NCBI GenBank assembly: GCA_046728035.1
Contig: JBKPDT010000446.1
Span: 1 to 16,277 of the forward strand
Direction of reading: 5' to 3'
Source: DASRWT01 sp046728035
GTDB lineage: Bacteria > Methylomirabilota > Methylomirabilia > Rokubacteriales > CSP1-6
DNA length: 16,277 bases
Part shown: in pieces, positions 8,963-16,277 of the stretch
Layout of the letters: every line of letters begins with the position of its first letter
Position numbering within the stretch: position 1 is the stretch's first letter
Position numbers and translations under genes: made by a program
The notes under the pieces: generated by a model
Told to the model about the DNA's origin: nothing
Databases searched by the model: none
What the model saw: only the letters and a program-made list of their open reading frames with translations

Positions 8963-9963
8963 GCGCGGACCGTCCTTCTCTCCGATGAGGGCGAGGGCAG
9001 CAAGCGCCCGAGGTCGCGAAAGAGCTCTTGGGTGCGGACGTCCAGCCCGCGCGGAATCTCGACCACCACCTTGACGTACAGGTCGCCCCGCCCGTCCGAC
9101 GCCAAGCGAGGCATCCCGTGCCCCCGGATCCGGAGGACCTGGCCGCTCTGAGCGCCGGAGGGTACCACGAGATCCACGACCCCCCAGAGGGTCCGCACGG
9201 CCACCCGCGCTCCCAGCACCGCCTCCACGATCGAGACGCTCACCTCGGCATGGAGGTTGTCACCCTTGCGGGTGAAGACAGGGTCCTCGTGCACGCGTGT
9301 GATCACGACGAGATCGCCGCGCGGCCCGCCGAAGGGACCCGCGTGCCCCTCGCCCGGGATCCGGATCTGCGACCCGGTATCCATGCCGGCGGGAATGGCC
9401 ACGCGCAGGGTCGCTCGGGCGGCCGTCACGCCGCGTCCCCGGCAGCCCGCGCACGGCTCCGTCACGCGCTCACCCGCTCCCTCGCAGACCGGGCACTCCG
9501 CGGGTCGCTGCATTCCCTCGGCACTCCAGACCACTCCCGCCCCGCCGCAATGCGCACACGCCGCCAGCGCGGCTCCCAGCCGCGTCCCCCGGGCCTCGCA
9601 CATCTGGCAGGCGGACAGGCGCTCCACCGCGAGATCCGCGGTGAGGCCTGCCGCCGCCTGGTGGAAGGCGAGCTCGACGGGCGCGTGCAGGTCGTCGCCC
9701 CGGCGGCGCGCTGCCCGCCGACCGCTGGCCGCTTCCGCCGGCCGCTCCCCCGGCCGCGCCTGGTGGTCGTAGAGCGTCCGCGCGGACGGGTCGCTGAGCA
9801 CGCGATAGGCGGCCTGAATCTCCTCGAAGAGCGCCTGGGCACTGTGGTCCCAAAGATTGACGTCGGGCGAATAGCGCCGCGCCAGCCGCTGATAGGCGCG
9901 CCGGATCTGGGTAGCCGACGCCGCCGCCCCGATTCCCAGCACTGCGTAGTAGTCCCTGGCCAT
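8959..9963 (-). CDS. dnaJ: DnaJ-like co-chaperone with zinc finger; HPD motif replaced by SPD
   Basis: The 334-residue product has a J domain (residues 4-67), an eight-cysteine zinc-finger domain (Cys119/122, 136/139, 157/160, 171/174) and the C-terminal peptide-binding domains (IRIPGEGHAG, GDLVVITRVHEDPVFTRKGDNLH and the second barrel). J domains carry an invariant His-Pro-Asp that triggers DnaK ATP hydrolysis; here the loop reads RRYSPDVN, so Ser32-Pro33-Asp34 stands in its place (TCG CCC GAC at 9862-9870). The Gly/Phe-rich linker is also missing: residues 67-90 are Ala/Arg-rich. The first zinc motif is CQMCEARG rather than CxxCxGxG. The ATG at 9963 is the natural start of the J domain. It sits between dnaK and hspR and overlaps hspR by four bases. 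It could be a DnaJ paralogue with altered partner use; a canonical DnaJ may exist elsewhere. Confidence 0.9.
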   Translation of the reverse strand: MARDYYAVLGIGAAASATQIRRAYQRLARRYSPDVNLWDHSAQALFEEIQAAYRVLSDPSARTLYDHQARPGERPAEAASGRRAARRRGDDLHAPVELAFHQAAAGLTADLAVERLSACQMCEARGTRLGAALAACAHCGGAGVVWSAEGMQRPAECPVCEGAGERVTEPCAGCRGRGVTAARATLRVAIPAGMDTGSQIRIPGEGHAGPFGGPRGDLVVITRVHEDPVFTRKGDNLHAEVSVSIVEAVLGARVAVRTLWGVVDLVVPSGAQSGQVLRIRGHGMPRLASDGRGDLYVKVVVEIPRGLDVRTQELFRDLGRLLPSPSSERRTVRA

Positions 9964-9986
9964 ATCGTGTCCACCGCTTACCAGCC

Positions 9987-9997
9987 GGCGACCGGGA
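9987..9997. repeat. Third occurrence of the GGCGACCGGGA motif
   Basis: The 11-base core seen twice downstream of lon occurs again between dnaK and dnaJ. The sequence to its left (CCGCTTACCAGCC, 9974-9986) loosely resembles the left flanks of the other copies (CCGTTTACT). Similarity outside the core is weak, so this may be chance in GC-rich DNA. Confidence 0.35.
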
Positions 9998-9999
9998 GC

Positions 10000-10023
10000 C
10001 CGACACCCACACGTGGGTTTCGG
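10000..10023. repeat. Inverted repeat in the dnaK-dnaJ spacer
   Basis: CCGACACCCAC (10000-10010) and GTGGGTTTCGG (10013-10023) pair at 10 of 11 positions around a two-base centre; in RNA the loop would open to four or more bases. No U-tract follows on the minus strand, so this is not a typical intrinsic terminator. It may act as an mRNA processing or stability element between dnaK and dnaJ. Confidence 0.45.
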
Positions 10024-10053
10024 AGCGGGCCCGGCCGCCGGTGGTGACGGAGG

Positions 10054-11982
<1,929 letters not shown>

Positions 11983-12037
11983 GTTGTTCGTCTCCTGTGT
12001 GAGGATCTCTTCGCCGCTGGGTGTCTATGTGAGCGGA

Positions 12038-12064
12038 GGAGGAGGGCCCATGCCCCCCTCCTCC
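12038..12064. repeat. Hairpin between hsp20 and dnaK
   Basis: GGAGGAGGG (12038-12046) and CCCTCCTCC (12056-12064) form a perfect nine-base GC-rich stem with a nine-base loop, 13 bases past the hsp20 stop. On the minus strand no U-run follows, so full termination is unlikely. Such stems inside chaperone operons often set different mRNA levels for the genes on either side; that role is inference here. Confidence 0.5.
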
Positions 12065-12077
12065 GGTTGAAGGGGGA

Positions 12078-12542
12078 TCAGACCACGTCGATCTTGATCG
12101 CCTTGGGCTTGAGCTCCTCGGCCTTGGGAAGGTTGATCGTGAGCACGCCGTCCCGGTACGTGGCCTTGACCTTGGCGGCCTGGACGGGGAGGGGCAGCGG
12201 CAGGCTGCGCTCGAACTTCCCGTACCAGCGCTCGCTGCGGTAGACGTTCTCGTGGTCGCTCGAGGTCACCGCGCGCTCGCCCTTGATGGTGAGCACGTCG
12301 CCCGTGATGGAGAGCTGAATGTCCTTCTCGTTCATACCAGGCAACTCCACGGTCGCGACGAGATCGTCCTTTGTCTCGTACAGCTCGACCGCCGGCACCC
12401 AGACCCGATCCATGCCGGGCGCCGACCGACCGAAGAAGCCATCGAACATTCGGTTCATCTCGGACTGCAGGTCACCAACTTCCCGGAAGGGATCCCAACG
12501 ATCCACGCTCTGACTGACTGGACGCCATCTCACTATGGTCAT
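12078..12542 (-). CDS. Small heat-shock protein, Hsp20/alpha-crystallin family
   Basis: The 154-residue protein has an N-terminal arm with WDPFREVGDLQSEMNRMFDGFF, typical of class A bacterial small heat-shock proteins, an alpha-crystallin domain from about residue 47 (VWVPAVELYETKDDLVATVELPGM through YGKFERSLPLP) with the closing GVLTINLPKAEE signature, and a C-terminal extension with the AIKI (IxI) motif that links dimers into oligomers. It binds unfolding proteins without ATP and hands them to DnaK/DnaJ. It is the first gene of the minus-strand heat-shock operon. The ATG at 12542 has a strong GGGGGAGGAG Shine-Dalgarno sequence (12547-12556) close upstream. The promoter and an HspR-like operator lie about 55 bases before the start. 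Confidence 0.95.
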   Translation of the reverse strand: MTIVRWRPVSQSVDRWDPFREVGDLQSEMNRMFDGFFGRSAPGMDRVWVPAVELYETKDDLVATVELPGMNEKDIQLSITGDVLTIKGERAVTSSDHENVYRSERWYGKFERSLPLPLPVQAAKVKATYRDGVLTINLPKAEELKPKAIKIDVV

Positions 12543-12583
12543 GTCGCTCCTCCCCCGGCACGGCTCTGTGGCCGGCCTGAATC

Positions 12584-12600
12584 TAAGTCTGAGTTACTTA
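12584..12600. promoter_or_regulatory. HAIR-like inverted repeat, candidate HspR operator
   Basis: TAAGT (12584-12588), seven bases, ACTTA (12596-12600). The HspR consensus is CTTGAGT-N7-ACTCAAG; this site keeps the N7 spacing and the AGT/ACT inner halves but differs in the outer bases (4 of 7 identities per arm). It covers part of the hsp20 -10 box and the transcription start, a suitable place for repression. Binding by HspR is inferred from position and geometry, since the hspR gene is in the operon. Confidence 0.5.
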
Positions 12601-12625
12601 TATTGCATTAGTGTCGACGTGTCAA
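12597..12625 (-). promoter_or_regulatory. Sigma70-type promoter of the hsp20-dnaK-dnaJ-hspR-lon operon
   Basis: On the minus strand a perfect TTGACA (12620-12625) and TATAAG (12597-12602) are separated by 17 bases. Transcription would begin near 12590, leaving a leader of about 48 bases before hsp20. This is the strongest promoter match in the window and lies in a local AT-rich patch of otherwise GC-rich DNA. No sigma32-type or CIRCE element was seen. Confidence 0.75.
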
Positions 12626-12672
12626 GGCATGACGCAAATAATTCCATAACCCCTGGAAAAGGCTCTAGAACT

Positions 12673-12700
12673 TTGACTTGACCAACCCGGATGCTATGGT
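12673..12700 (+). promoter_or_regulatory. Candidate promoter of the 12707 gene
   Basis: TTGACT (12673-12678) and TATGGT (12695-12700) are 16 bases apart. The predicted start of transcription falls at or within a base or two of the ATG at 12707, so the mRNA may be leaderless. It diverges from the hsp20 promoter, whose -35 box is about 48 bases away. Confidence 0.45.
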
Positions 12701-12706
12701 GGGCCG

Positions 12707-13357
12707 ATGCGGTTCGGCTGCTTTGGCTGCTTGGTCCTTCTCGTCGCGATCCTCGTCGTGGTCGTGGCGGCGGCAGGGTTCCTCTTCCTGTCGGGGAACA
12801 TGGCGACCGCTCCGGACGTCCAGCCCTCGCGCTTCACCCGGTCGGACGGATTCTCGGCTCAGCGAAAACTGTACGAGCTCGTGCTCCGGGAATCAGGCCG
12901 CTCCACCAGGACCGATCCAGTCATCCTGAGCGAGGCGGAAGTCAATGCCTTCCTGGCCAATCATCTGGCCGAGGCGGCCGACCTCCCCTTCAGTCCCTTG
13001 GTCGTCCGCTTCGAGGGAGGCCAGCTCGAGCTGAAAGGCCAGACCGTGTTGCGCCATCTCCTTCAGGGGCCACCCTTCCCCCAGTTCATGCGATACATCC
13101 CGGCGGAAAAGCTCGATCAGCCCGTGTGGGTGACCGTCAGGGGTCGCTTCGTCATCGAGCACCCGCGCGCCAAGACGGGACGAACGTATGCGCGGGTGGA
13201 CGTGACGGAGTTCGCCCTCGGAAAGCAGCCCGTCGGCAAGTGGCTCCTGTGGCTCATGCTCGGACAGACAGGATCCAAGCTTCTGCGCTTCCAGGTTCCC
13301 GCCGTGGTGGACTCGGTGCAGATCGACGAGCGACGGGCGATGATCCGGACGCAGTAG
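12707..13357 (+). CDS. Hypothetical membrane-anchored protein
   Basis: I do not recognise the family with certainty. The 216-residue product starts with a short Arg/Cys-containing segment (MRFGCFGC) and a strong hydrophobic helix (residues 9-29, LVLLVAILVVVVAAAGFLFLS), which looks like an uncleaved signal anchor, leaving about 185 residues on the periplasmic side. The exported part includes VILSEAEVNAFLANHL, a Ser-Glu-x-Glu-Val-Asn motif common at the start of lipid-binding-like or DUF2140/LmeA-like beta domains, then beta-rich segments (LVVRFEGGQLELKGQTVL, VWVTVRGRFVIEHP, VRVDVTEFALGKQPVG-like) and a final VPAVVDSVQIDERRAMI. This resemblance is only by pattern. The gene is divergent from hsp20 and converges with the DUF1844 gene five bases away. 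Two cysteines near the N-terminus do not form a convincing lipobox. Confidence 0.75.
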   Translation: MRFGCFGCLVLLVAILVVVVAAAGFLFLSGNMATAPDVQPSRFTRSDGFSAQRKLYELVLRESGRSTRTDPVILSEAEVNAFLANHLAEAADLPFSPLVVRFEGGQLELKGQTVLRHLLQGPPFPQFMRYIPAEKLDQPVWVTVRGRFVIEHPRAKTGRTYARVDVTEFALGKQPVGKWLLWLMLGQTGSKLLRFQVPAVVDSVQIDERRAMIRTQ

Positions 13358-13362
13358 CGGCC

Positions 13363-13764
13363 CTAACCCCCCGGGTCGCGCGCGGCGCGAACGAAGCGCA
13401 TCTGCAGATCGTAGACTATCTCCTCCAGGAGCCGACTCTCCTCCTGCGTCCGGTTGCCGTCCGTCTTGTCCCGGAGCAGGAGCAGGGTGTCCACTGCCTC
13501 ACGAGCTTGGGCGAGGTCCACGCCCTGCTTGCCGGTCATCGGATCCGGAGCCTCGCCCAACGCGATGAGAGCCGAGCTCGCGAACATCACGAATAGGTTT
13601 GAGAGATCGGGACCGTGCGACTCGCCGGTCGACGGGGGCGGTGTGTGGGTCGGCGAGGGCGAGGCCGCCGGTCCTGCGGACACGGCACGCGACGTTGCCT
13701 CCGGGGCGGGCTCGTCCTCGCGATGTCGCCGGTCGGTAACCTTGAAGCTTTCCTCCTCCGCCAT
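13363..13764 (-). CDS. DUF1844 domain-containing protein
   Basis: The 133-residue protein has a charged N-terminus (MAEEESFKVTDRRHRED), a Pro/Ser/Thr-rich low-complexity linker (about residues 25-52), and a C-terminal helical domain: DLSNLFVMFASSALIALGEAPDP, then GVDLAQAREAVDTLLLLRDKT and EESRLLEEIVYDLQMRFV. This layout, with the F..F..S.AL..LGE and DL..A...ID.L..L..KT..NLT..E...L patterns, is the DUF1844 family, whose function is unknown. The frame runs open far upstream, but that part lies antisense to mazG; the ATG at 13764 has a G-rich stretch (GGGGGG) about seven bases before it and opens the recognisable protein. A second ATG nine codons upstream is possible. The gene converges with the 12707 gene and diverges from mazG. 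Confidence 0.85.
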   Translation of the reverse strand: MAEEESFKVTDRRHREDEPAPEATSRAVSAGPAASPSPTHTPPPSTGESHGPDLSNLFVMFASSALIALGEAPDPMTGKQGVDLAQAREAVDTLLLLRDKTDGNRTQEESRLLEEIVYDLQMRFVRAARDPGG

Positions 13765-13819
13765 CCCTATTCCCCCCAGCGTCCCCGCCATTTCAGTCGG
13801 ACGCGCGCGATCGACGTCG

Positions 13820-13848
13820 AGGCTAGCATGCGGCCCCAATCCCTTCAA
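13820..13848 (-). promoter_or_regulatory. Weak candidate promoter of the DUF1844 gene
   Basis: On the minus strand TTGAAG (13843-13848) and TAGCCT (13820-13825) are 17 bases apart. The -35 box lies on the opposite strand of the mazG -35 box, so the two divergent promoters would overlap. The -10 box is a poor match. Confidence 0.3.
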
Positions 13849-13872
13849 GGACGCGACAGGCCTGTGTATAAT
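13844..13872 (+). promoter_or_regulatory. Promoter of mazG
   Basis: A perfect TATAAT (13867-13872) with TTCAAG (13844-13849) 17 bases upstream. Transcription would begin near 13879, giving a leader of about 18 bases before the ATG at 13897. Confidence 0.6.
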
Positions 13873-13896
13873 GGCCGTGCACTTCCAGGACCCCCC

Positions 13897-14739
13897 ATGC
13901 GTGACTCCGCCGGCACCCTCTTCGAATCGCTGTTGTCCATCATGTCGCGCCTGAGATCGGAAGGTGGCTGTCCCTGGGACCGGGAGCAGACGCGCGAGTC
14001 GCTGAAGCCCTATCTCATCGAGGAAGCCTACGAGGCGCTGGAGGCCCTGGACGGGGGATCGAGCGATCATGTCCAGGAGGAGCTGGGCGATCTTCTGTTC
14101 CAGGTCGTCTTTCATGCCCAGCTCGCGCGCGAGTCCGGGGAGTTCACGATGGAGGACCTCCTCGCCCGCTTGAACGACAAGATGATCCGTCGGCATCCGC
14201 ATGTGTTCGCGGGGGGGCGGGTCGCCGACGCCGCCGAGGCCCTCTCCCAGTGGGAGCGGATCAAGCGCGGAGAGGGGAAGCCGAGCGCCCCGACCCGATC
14301 CGCGCTGGATGGCGTTCCCGCCTCGCTCCCTGCGCTCTTGCGGGCGCAGCGTCTCCAGGTCAAGGCCGGGCGCGTGGGCTTCGACTGGCCCACCTGGCGT
14401 GAGGCGTGGGCCAAGGTGGGCGAGGAGATGGCGGAGCTCGACCATGCCGCGGAAGCGGGCCACGCAGAGCGTGTCCGGGAAGAGCTGGGCGACCTGCTCT
14501 TCTCGATCGTGAACGTGGCCCGGCTCCTGGGAGCGGACGCCGAGGATAGCTTGAGAGGGGCCGCCGAGAAGTTCACCCGTCGCTTCAGAGAGGTGGAGTC
14601 GGAGATGAGCGCCGCGGGCCGGACGGTAGGTGACGCATCGCTGGAGGAGTTGGACCGGACGTGGGAGACCGTGAAATCCCGCGAAGGGCAGCCGGCGCCG
14701 CAACCGCCGGCGAGCGCCGGGCCCGGAGCCGAGCGATGA
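13897..14739 (+). CDS. mazG: Nucleoside triphosphate pyrophosphohydrolase MazG
   Basis: The 280-residue product carries two MazG domains in tandem, as in E. coli MazG (263 residues). Domain one opens with SIMSRLRSEGGCPWDREQT, the family hallmark, and shows the metal-binding pattern EEAYE (residues 42-46) and EELGD (61-65). Domain two, after GRVGFDWP, repeats this with KVGEEMAELDHAAE and EELGDLLFSIVNVARLLG. MazG hydrolyses NTPs and dNTPs to NMP and pyrophosphate, cleaning the nucleotide pool and, in E. coli, lowering ppGpp. The tail is Pro/Ala-rich (QPAPQPPASAGPG). The ATG at 13897 starts the conserved region; no good Shine-Dalgarno sequence is seen. Its stop overlaps the start of the macro-domain gene by four bases (ATGA), so the two are translationally coupled. 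Confidence 0.95.
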   Translation: MRDSAGTLFESLLSIMSRLRSEGGCPWDREQTRESLKPYLIEEAYEALEALDGGSSDHVQEELGDLLFQVVFHAQLARESGEFTMEDLLARLNDKMIRRHPHVFAGGRVADAAEALSQWERIKRGEGKPSAPTRSALDGVPASLPALLRAQRLQVKAGRVGFDWPTWREAWAKVGEEMAELDHAAEAGHAERVREELGDLLFSIVNVARLLGADAEDSLRGAAEKFTRRFREVESEMSAAGRTVGDASLEELDRTWETVKSREGQPAPQPPASAGPGAER

Positions 14740-15269
14740 AAGCCAAGCTCGGAACCACCACCATCTCGATCCAGCTCGGCGACATCACCGACGCCGAGGT
14801 TGACGCCATCGTGAACGCCGCCAACTCGCACCTGCTCATGGGAACGGGCGTGGCGGGAGCGATCAAGCGCAAGGGGGGTACGGTCATCGAGGAAGATGCC
14901 GTCCGTCAGGGACCGGTCGAGGTGGGCGAGTCGGTGCTCACCGTGGCCGGGAACCTGGCCGCGACCCACGTGATCCATGCCACTACCATGGGCCCCGATC
15001 TGAAGACCGACCCGACCAAGATCGCGGCAGCCACCCGATCGACCTTGGCGCTGGCGGAGAAGCACAAGCTCAGCTCGATCGCCTTCCCGGCCCTTGGAAG
15101 CGGCGTCGGGGGCATCCCCCCGGCGACCAGCGCGGACGCCATGTTGACGGCCTTGGCCGAGCACCTGAAAGCGGGGAAGTCCTCGTTACAGAAGGTTCAA
15201 TTCATCCTCTACCAGGCCGAGGCTCAGAAACCTTTTACGGATATGTTGAAGAAGGTGACTGGGTTATAG
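14736..15269 (+). CDS. Macro (A1pp) domain protein, probable ADP-ribose-binding or -processing
   Basis: The 177-residue protein is a single macro domain. Ligand-binding elements visible: GDITDAEVDAIVNAANSHLL (with Asp of the GDIT motif and the NAAN segment), the first loop GTGVAGAIKRKGG, VIHATTMGPDLKTD, and the second phosphate loop FPALGSGVGGIPP. Macro domains bind ADP-ribose and many remove it from proteins or hydrolyse O-acetyl-ADP-ribose. The loop has GTGVAGAI where MacroD enzymes have GGGVDGAI; the missing Asp makes MacroD-type chemistry less certain, and an Af1521-like role is an alternative. The end (KVQFILYQAEAQKPFTDMLKKV) resembles the archaeal type. The start overlaps the mazG stop by four bases, with GGAG about nine bases before the ATG inside mazG. 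Confidence 0.9.
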   Translation: MKAKLGTTTISIQLGDITDAEVDAIVNAANSHLLMGTGVAGAIKRKGGTVIEEDAVRQGPVEVGESVLTVAGNLAATHVIHATTMGPDLKTDPTKIAAATRSTLALAEKHKLSSIAFPALGSGVGGIPPATSADAMLTALAEHLKAGKSSLQKVQFILYQAEAQKPFTDMLKKVTGL

Positions 15270-15306
15270 TTGAACGGTCGGGCTCCTCTTCGAGCCCCAC
15301 CGCACG

Positions 15307-16277
15307 ATGGCCGAAGCAAAACTCGGACAGCAGCCCGTTAGTCGACGCCTCGGAGATCTCCTGGTCAAAGAAGGACTGATCAACCAGGAGCAGCTTCAGC
15401 GCGCCCTCGCGGACCAAAAGGGGACAAACGAAAAGCTCGGCTCCATCCTCGTCCGGCTGAGCATCATCAGCGAAGACCAGCTGATCGCCTTCCTGTCCAA
15501 GCAGTACGGCATCCCCTCCATCACGCTCTCCCAGCTCGACATCGACGCCGAGGTCGTCAAGCTCGTGCCCGCCCAGATCGCGCGGAAGTACGAGGTGCTG
15601 CCCATCAAACGCGCGGGCAACCAGCTTACGCTTGCCATGGCCGACCCGACCAATGTCTTCGCGGTCGACGACGTCGGCTTCATGACCAATCTGCAGGTGG
15701 TCCCGGTGGTGGCGTCCCAGGGCGCAATCCGTCAGGCCATCGACCGGCTCTACGAGGCCCAGACCGGCGGCATCGCCGAGGTGCTCTCGGAAATGGACGC
15801 CACCGCCGGCGACGTCGAGGTCGTCGAGGGTCAGGACGAGCAGTGGGCCAAGGCCGACATCTTCGAGCTGAAGGAGTCGGCGGACGAGGCCCCGGTGGTC
15901 CGCCTGGTCAACATGATCCTGGTGGACGCGATCCGCCGGGGGGCCTCGGACATCCATCTCGAACCCTACGAGAAGGTGTTTAGGGTCCGCTTCCGGATCG
16001 ACGGCGTGCTCCACGAGATCATGACGCCGCCCAAGCGCCTGGAAGCCGCCCTCACCTCCCGCGTGAAGATCATGTCCAACCTCGACATCGCGGAGCGGCG
16101 CCTGCCCCAGGACGGCCGGATCAAGCTCCGCTACAACCAGCGCGAGATCGACTTCCGCGTGTCGACCCTCCCGACGATCTTCGGCGAGAAGACCGTCATG
16201 CGCATCCTCGACAAGGAGGCGCTGCAGTTGGACCTGGCCTTGCTCGGCTTCGACGCCTGGAGCCTGGAGCAGTTCAA
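15307..16277 (+). CDS. Type IV pilus / type II secretion assembly ATPase PilB/GspE, N-terminal part
   Basis: The frame opens with ATG at 15307 and runs off the window after 323 complete codons, about 57 percent of the usual 560-570 residues. The N-terminal part (residues 14-150) is the MshEN (GspE N-terminal, cyclic-di-GMP-binding in MshE) domain: RRLGDLLVKEGLINQEQLQRAL, LGSILVRLSIISEDQL and IPSITLSQLDIDAE, then the ARKYEVLPI motif and the AMADPTNVFAVDDV segment. From about residue 200 the N2 domain begins: APVVRLVNMILVDAIRRGAS, ASDIHLEPYEK (Ala213 on), RFRIDGVLHEI, RVKIMSNLDIAERRLPQDGR and STLPTIFGEKTVMRIL. The Walker A and B motifs lie beyond the window. The hexameric ATPase powers pilus extension or secretion at the inner membrane. 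No Shine-Dalgarno sequence is visible. PilB and GspE cannot be separated from this part, although the neighbours are not shown. Confidence 0.92.
   Translation, partial: MAEAKLGQQPVSRRLGDLLVKEGLINQEQLQRALADQKGTNEKLGSILVRLSIISEDQLIAFLSKQYGIPSITLSQLDIDAEVVKLVPAQIARKYEVLPIKRAGNQLTLAMADPTNVFAVDDVGFMTNLQVVPVVASQGAIRQAIDRLYEAQTGGIAEVLSEMDATAGDVEVVEGQDEQWAKADIFELKESADEAPVVRLVNMILVDAIRRGASDIHLEPYEKVFRVRFRIDGVLHEIMTPPKRLEAALTSRVKIMSNLDIAERRLPQDGRIKLRYNQREIDFRVSTLPTIFGEKTVMRILDKEALQLDLALLGFDAWSLEQF

Noticed and set aside
12555..12575. Small stem-loop in the hsp20 leader next to the Shine-Dalgarno sequence, as a possible RNA thermometer.
   Set aside because: Only a four plus three base-pair stem with a bulge, and it covers just two bases of the Shine-Dalgarno sequence; nothing resembles a ROSE or fourU element.
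12543..12706. Search for a CIRCE element (TTAGCACTC-N9-GAGTGCTAA) or sigma32-type promoter before hsp20.
   Set aside because: No match to either was found; the visible promoter is sigma70-like and the repeat present has HAIR-like spacing.
13765..14703. Upstream extension of the DUF1844 frame over mazG, which would give a 446-residue protein.
   Set aside because: The extra part is antisense to the conserved mazG coding sequence and has no family resemblance; the protein begins recognisably at the ATG at 13764.
15280..15297. GGGCTC/GAGCCC hairpin between the macro-domain gene and pilB as a terminator.
   Set aside because: The stem is six bases with no U-tract, which is expected often by chance in such GC-rich DNA; it may still weakly separate the two genes.

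Overview
This is a 16.3 kb, GC-rich (roughly two thirds G+C), tightly packed bacterial chromosome segment. I see no transposase, phage, CRISPR, tRNA or rRNA genes and no gap longer than about 165 bases. The combination of a Liv-type amino-acid/amide transporter operon, an HspR-controlled chaperone operon, a PilB-type ATPase and this base composition fits an uncultured soil or groundwater lineage such as Rokubacteria/Methylomirabilota or a deltaproteobacterium-like group. That placement is inference only.

Layout. (1) 1-3696, plus strand: the 3' end of a periplasmic binding protein gene, then livG, livF, livH and livM, a complete branched-chain amino-acid/amide (HAAT) ABC transporter core with gaps or overlaps of -1 to +12 bases. 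(2) 3759-5276, plus strand: comM/yifB, a Mg-chelatase-like AAA+ ATPase. (3) 5298-12542, minus strand: a heat-shock cluster that reads hsp20 - dnaK - dnaJ - hspR - lon, followed after a hairpin by a lytic transglycosylase gene. A strong sigma70-type promoter lies in front of hsp20, and an inverted repeat with HAIR-like geometry (5-base arms, 7-base spacer) overlaps its -10 box, so HspR probably represses its own operon there. (4) 12707-13764: an unrecognised membrane-anchored protein (plus) convergent with a DUF1844 protein (minus). (5) 13897-15269, plus strand: mazG and a macro-domain gene overlapping by 4 bases. (6) 15307 to the end, plus strand: a type IV pilus/type II secretion assembly ATPase (PilB/GspE family), cut by the window edge.

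How the parts work together. In the heat-shock operon Hsp20 holds unfolding proteins, DnaK/DnaJ refold them, Lon degrades those that cannot be rescued, and HspR closes the feedback loop (in Streptomyces DnaK is known to be the HspR co-repressor). Two features stand out. There is no grpE in the operon. The zinc-finger DnaJ has Ser-Pro-Asp where the J-domain signature His-Pro-Asp is expected, and it lacks a Gly/Phe-rich region, so this J protein may not stimulate DnaK in the usual way.

The most useful items to check are the SPD DnaJ, the HAIR-like operator, and a short GC-rich motif that recurs in three intergenic places within the heat-shock cluster. I do not see a clearly new system; most of the window is conserved housekeeping.
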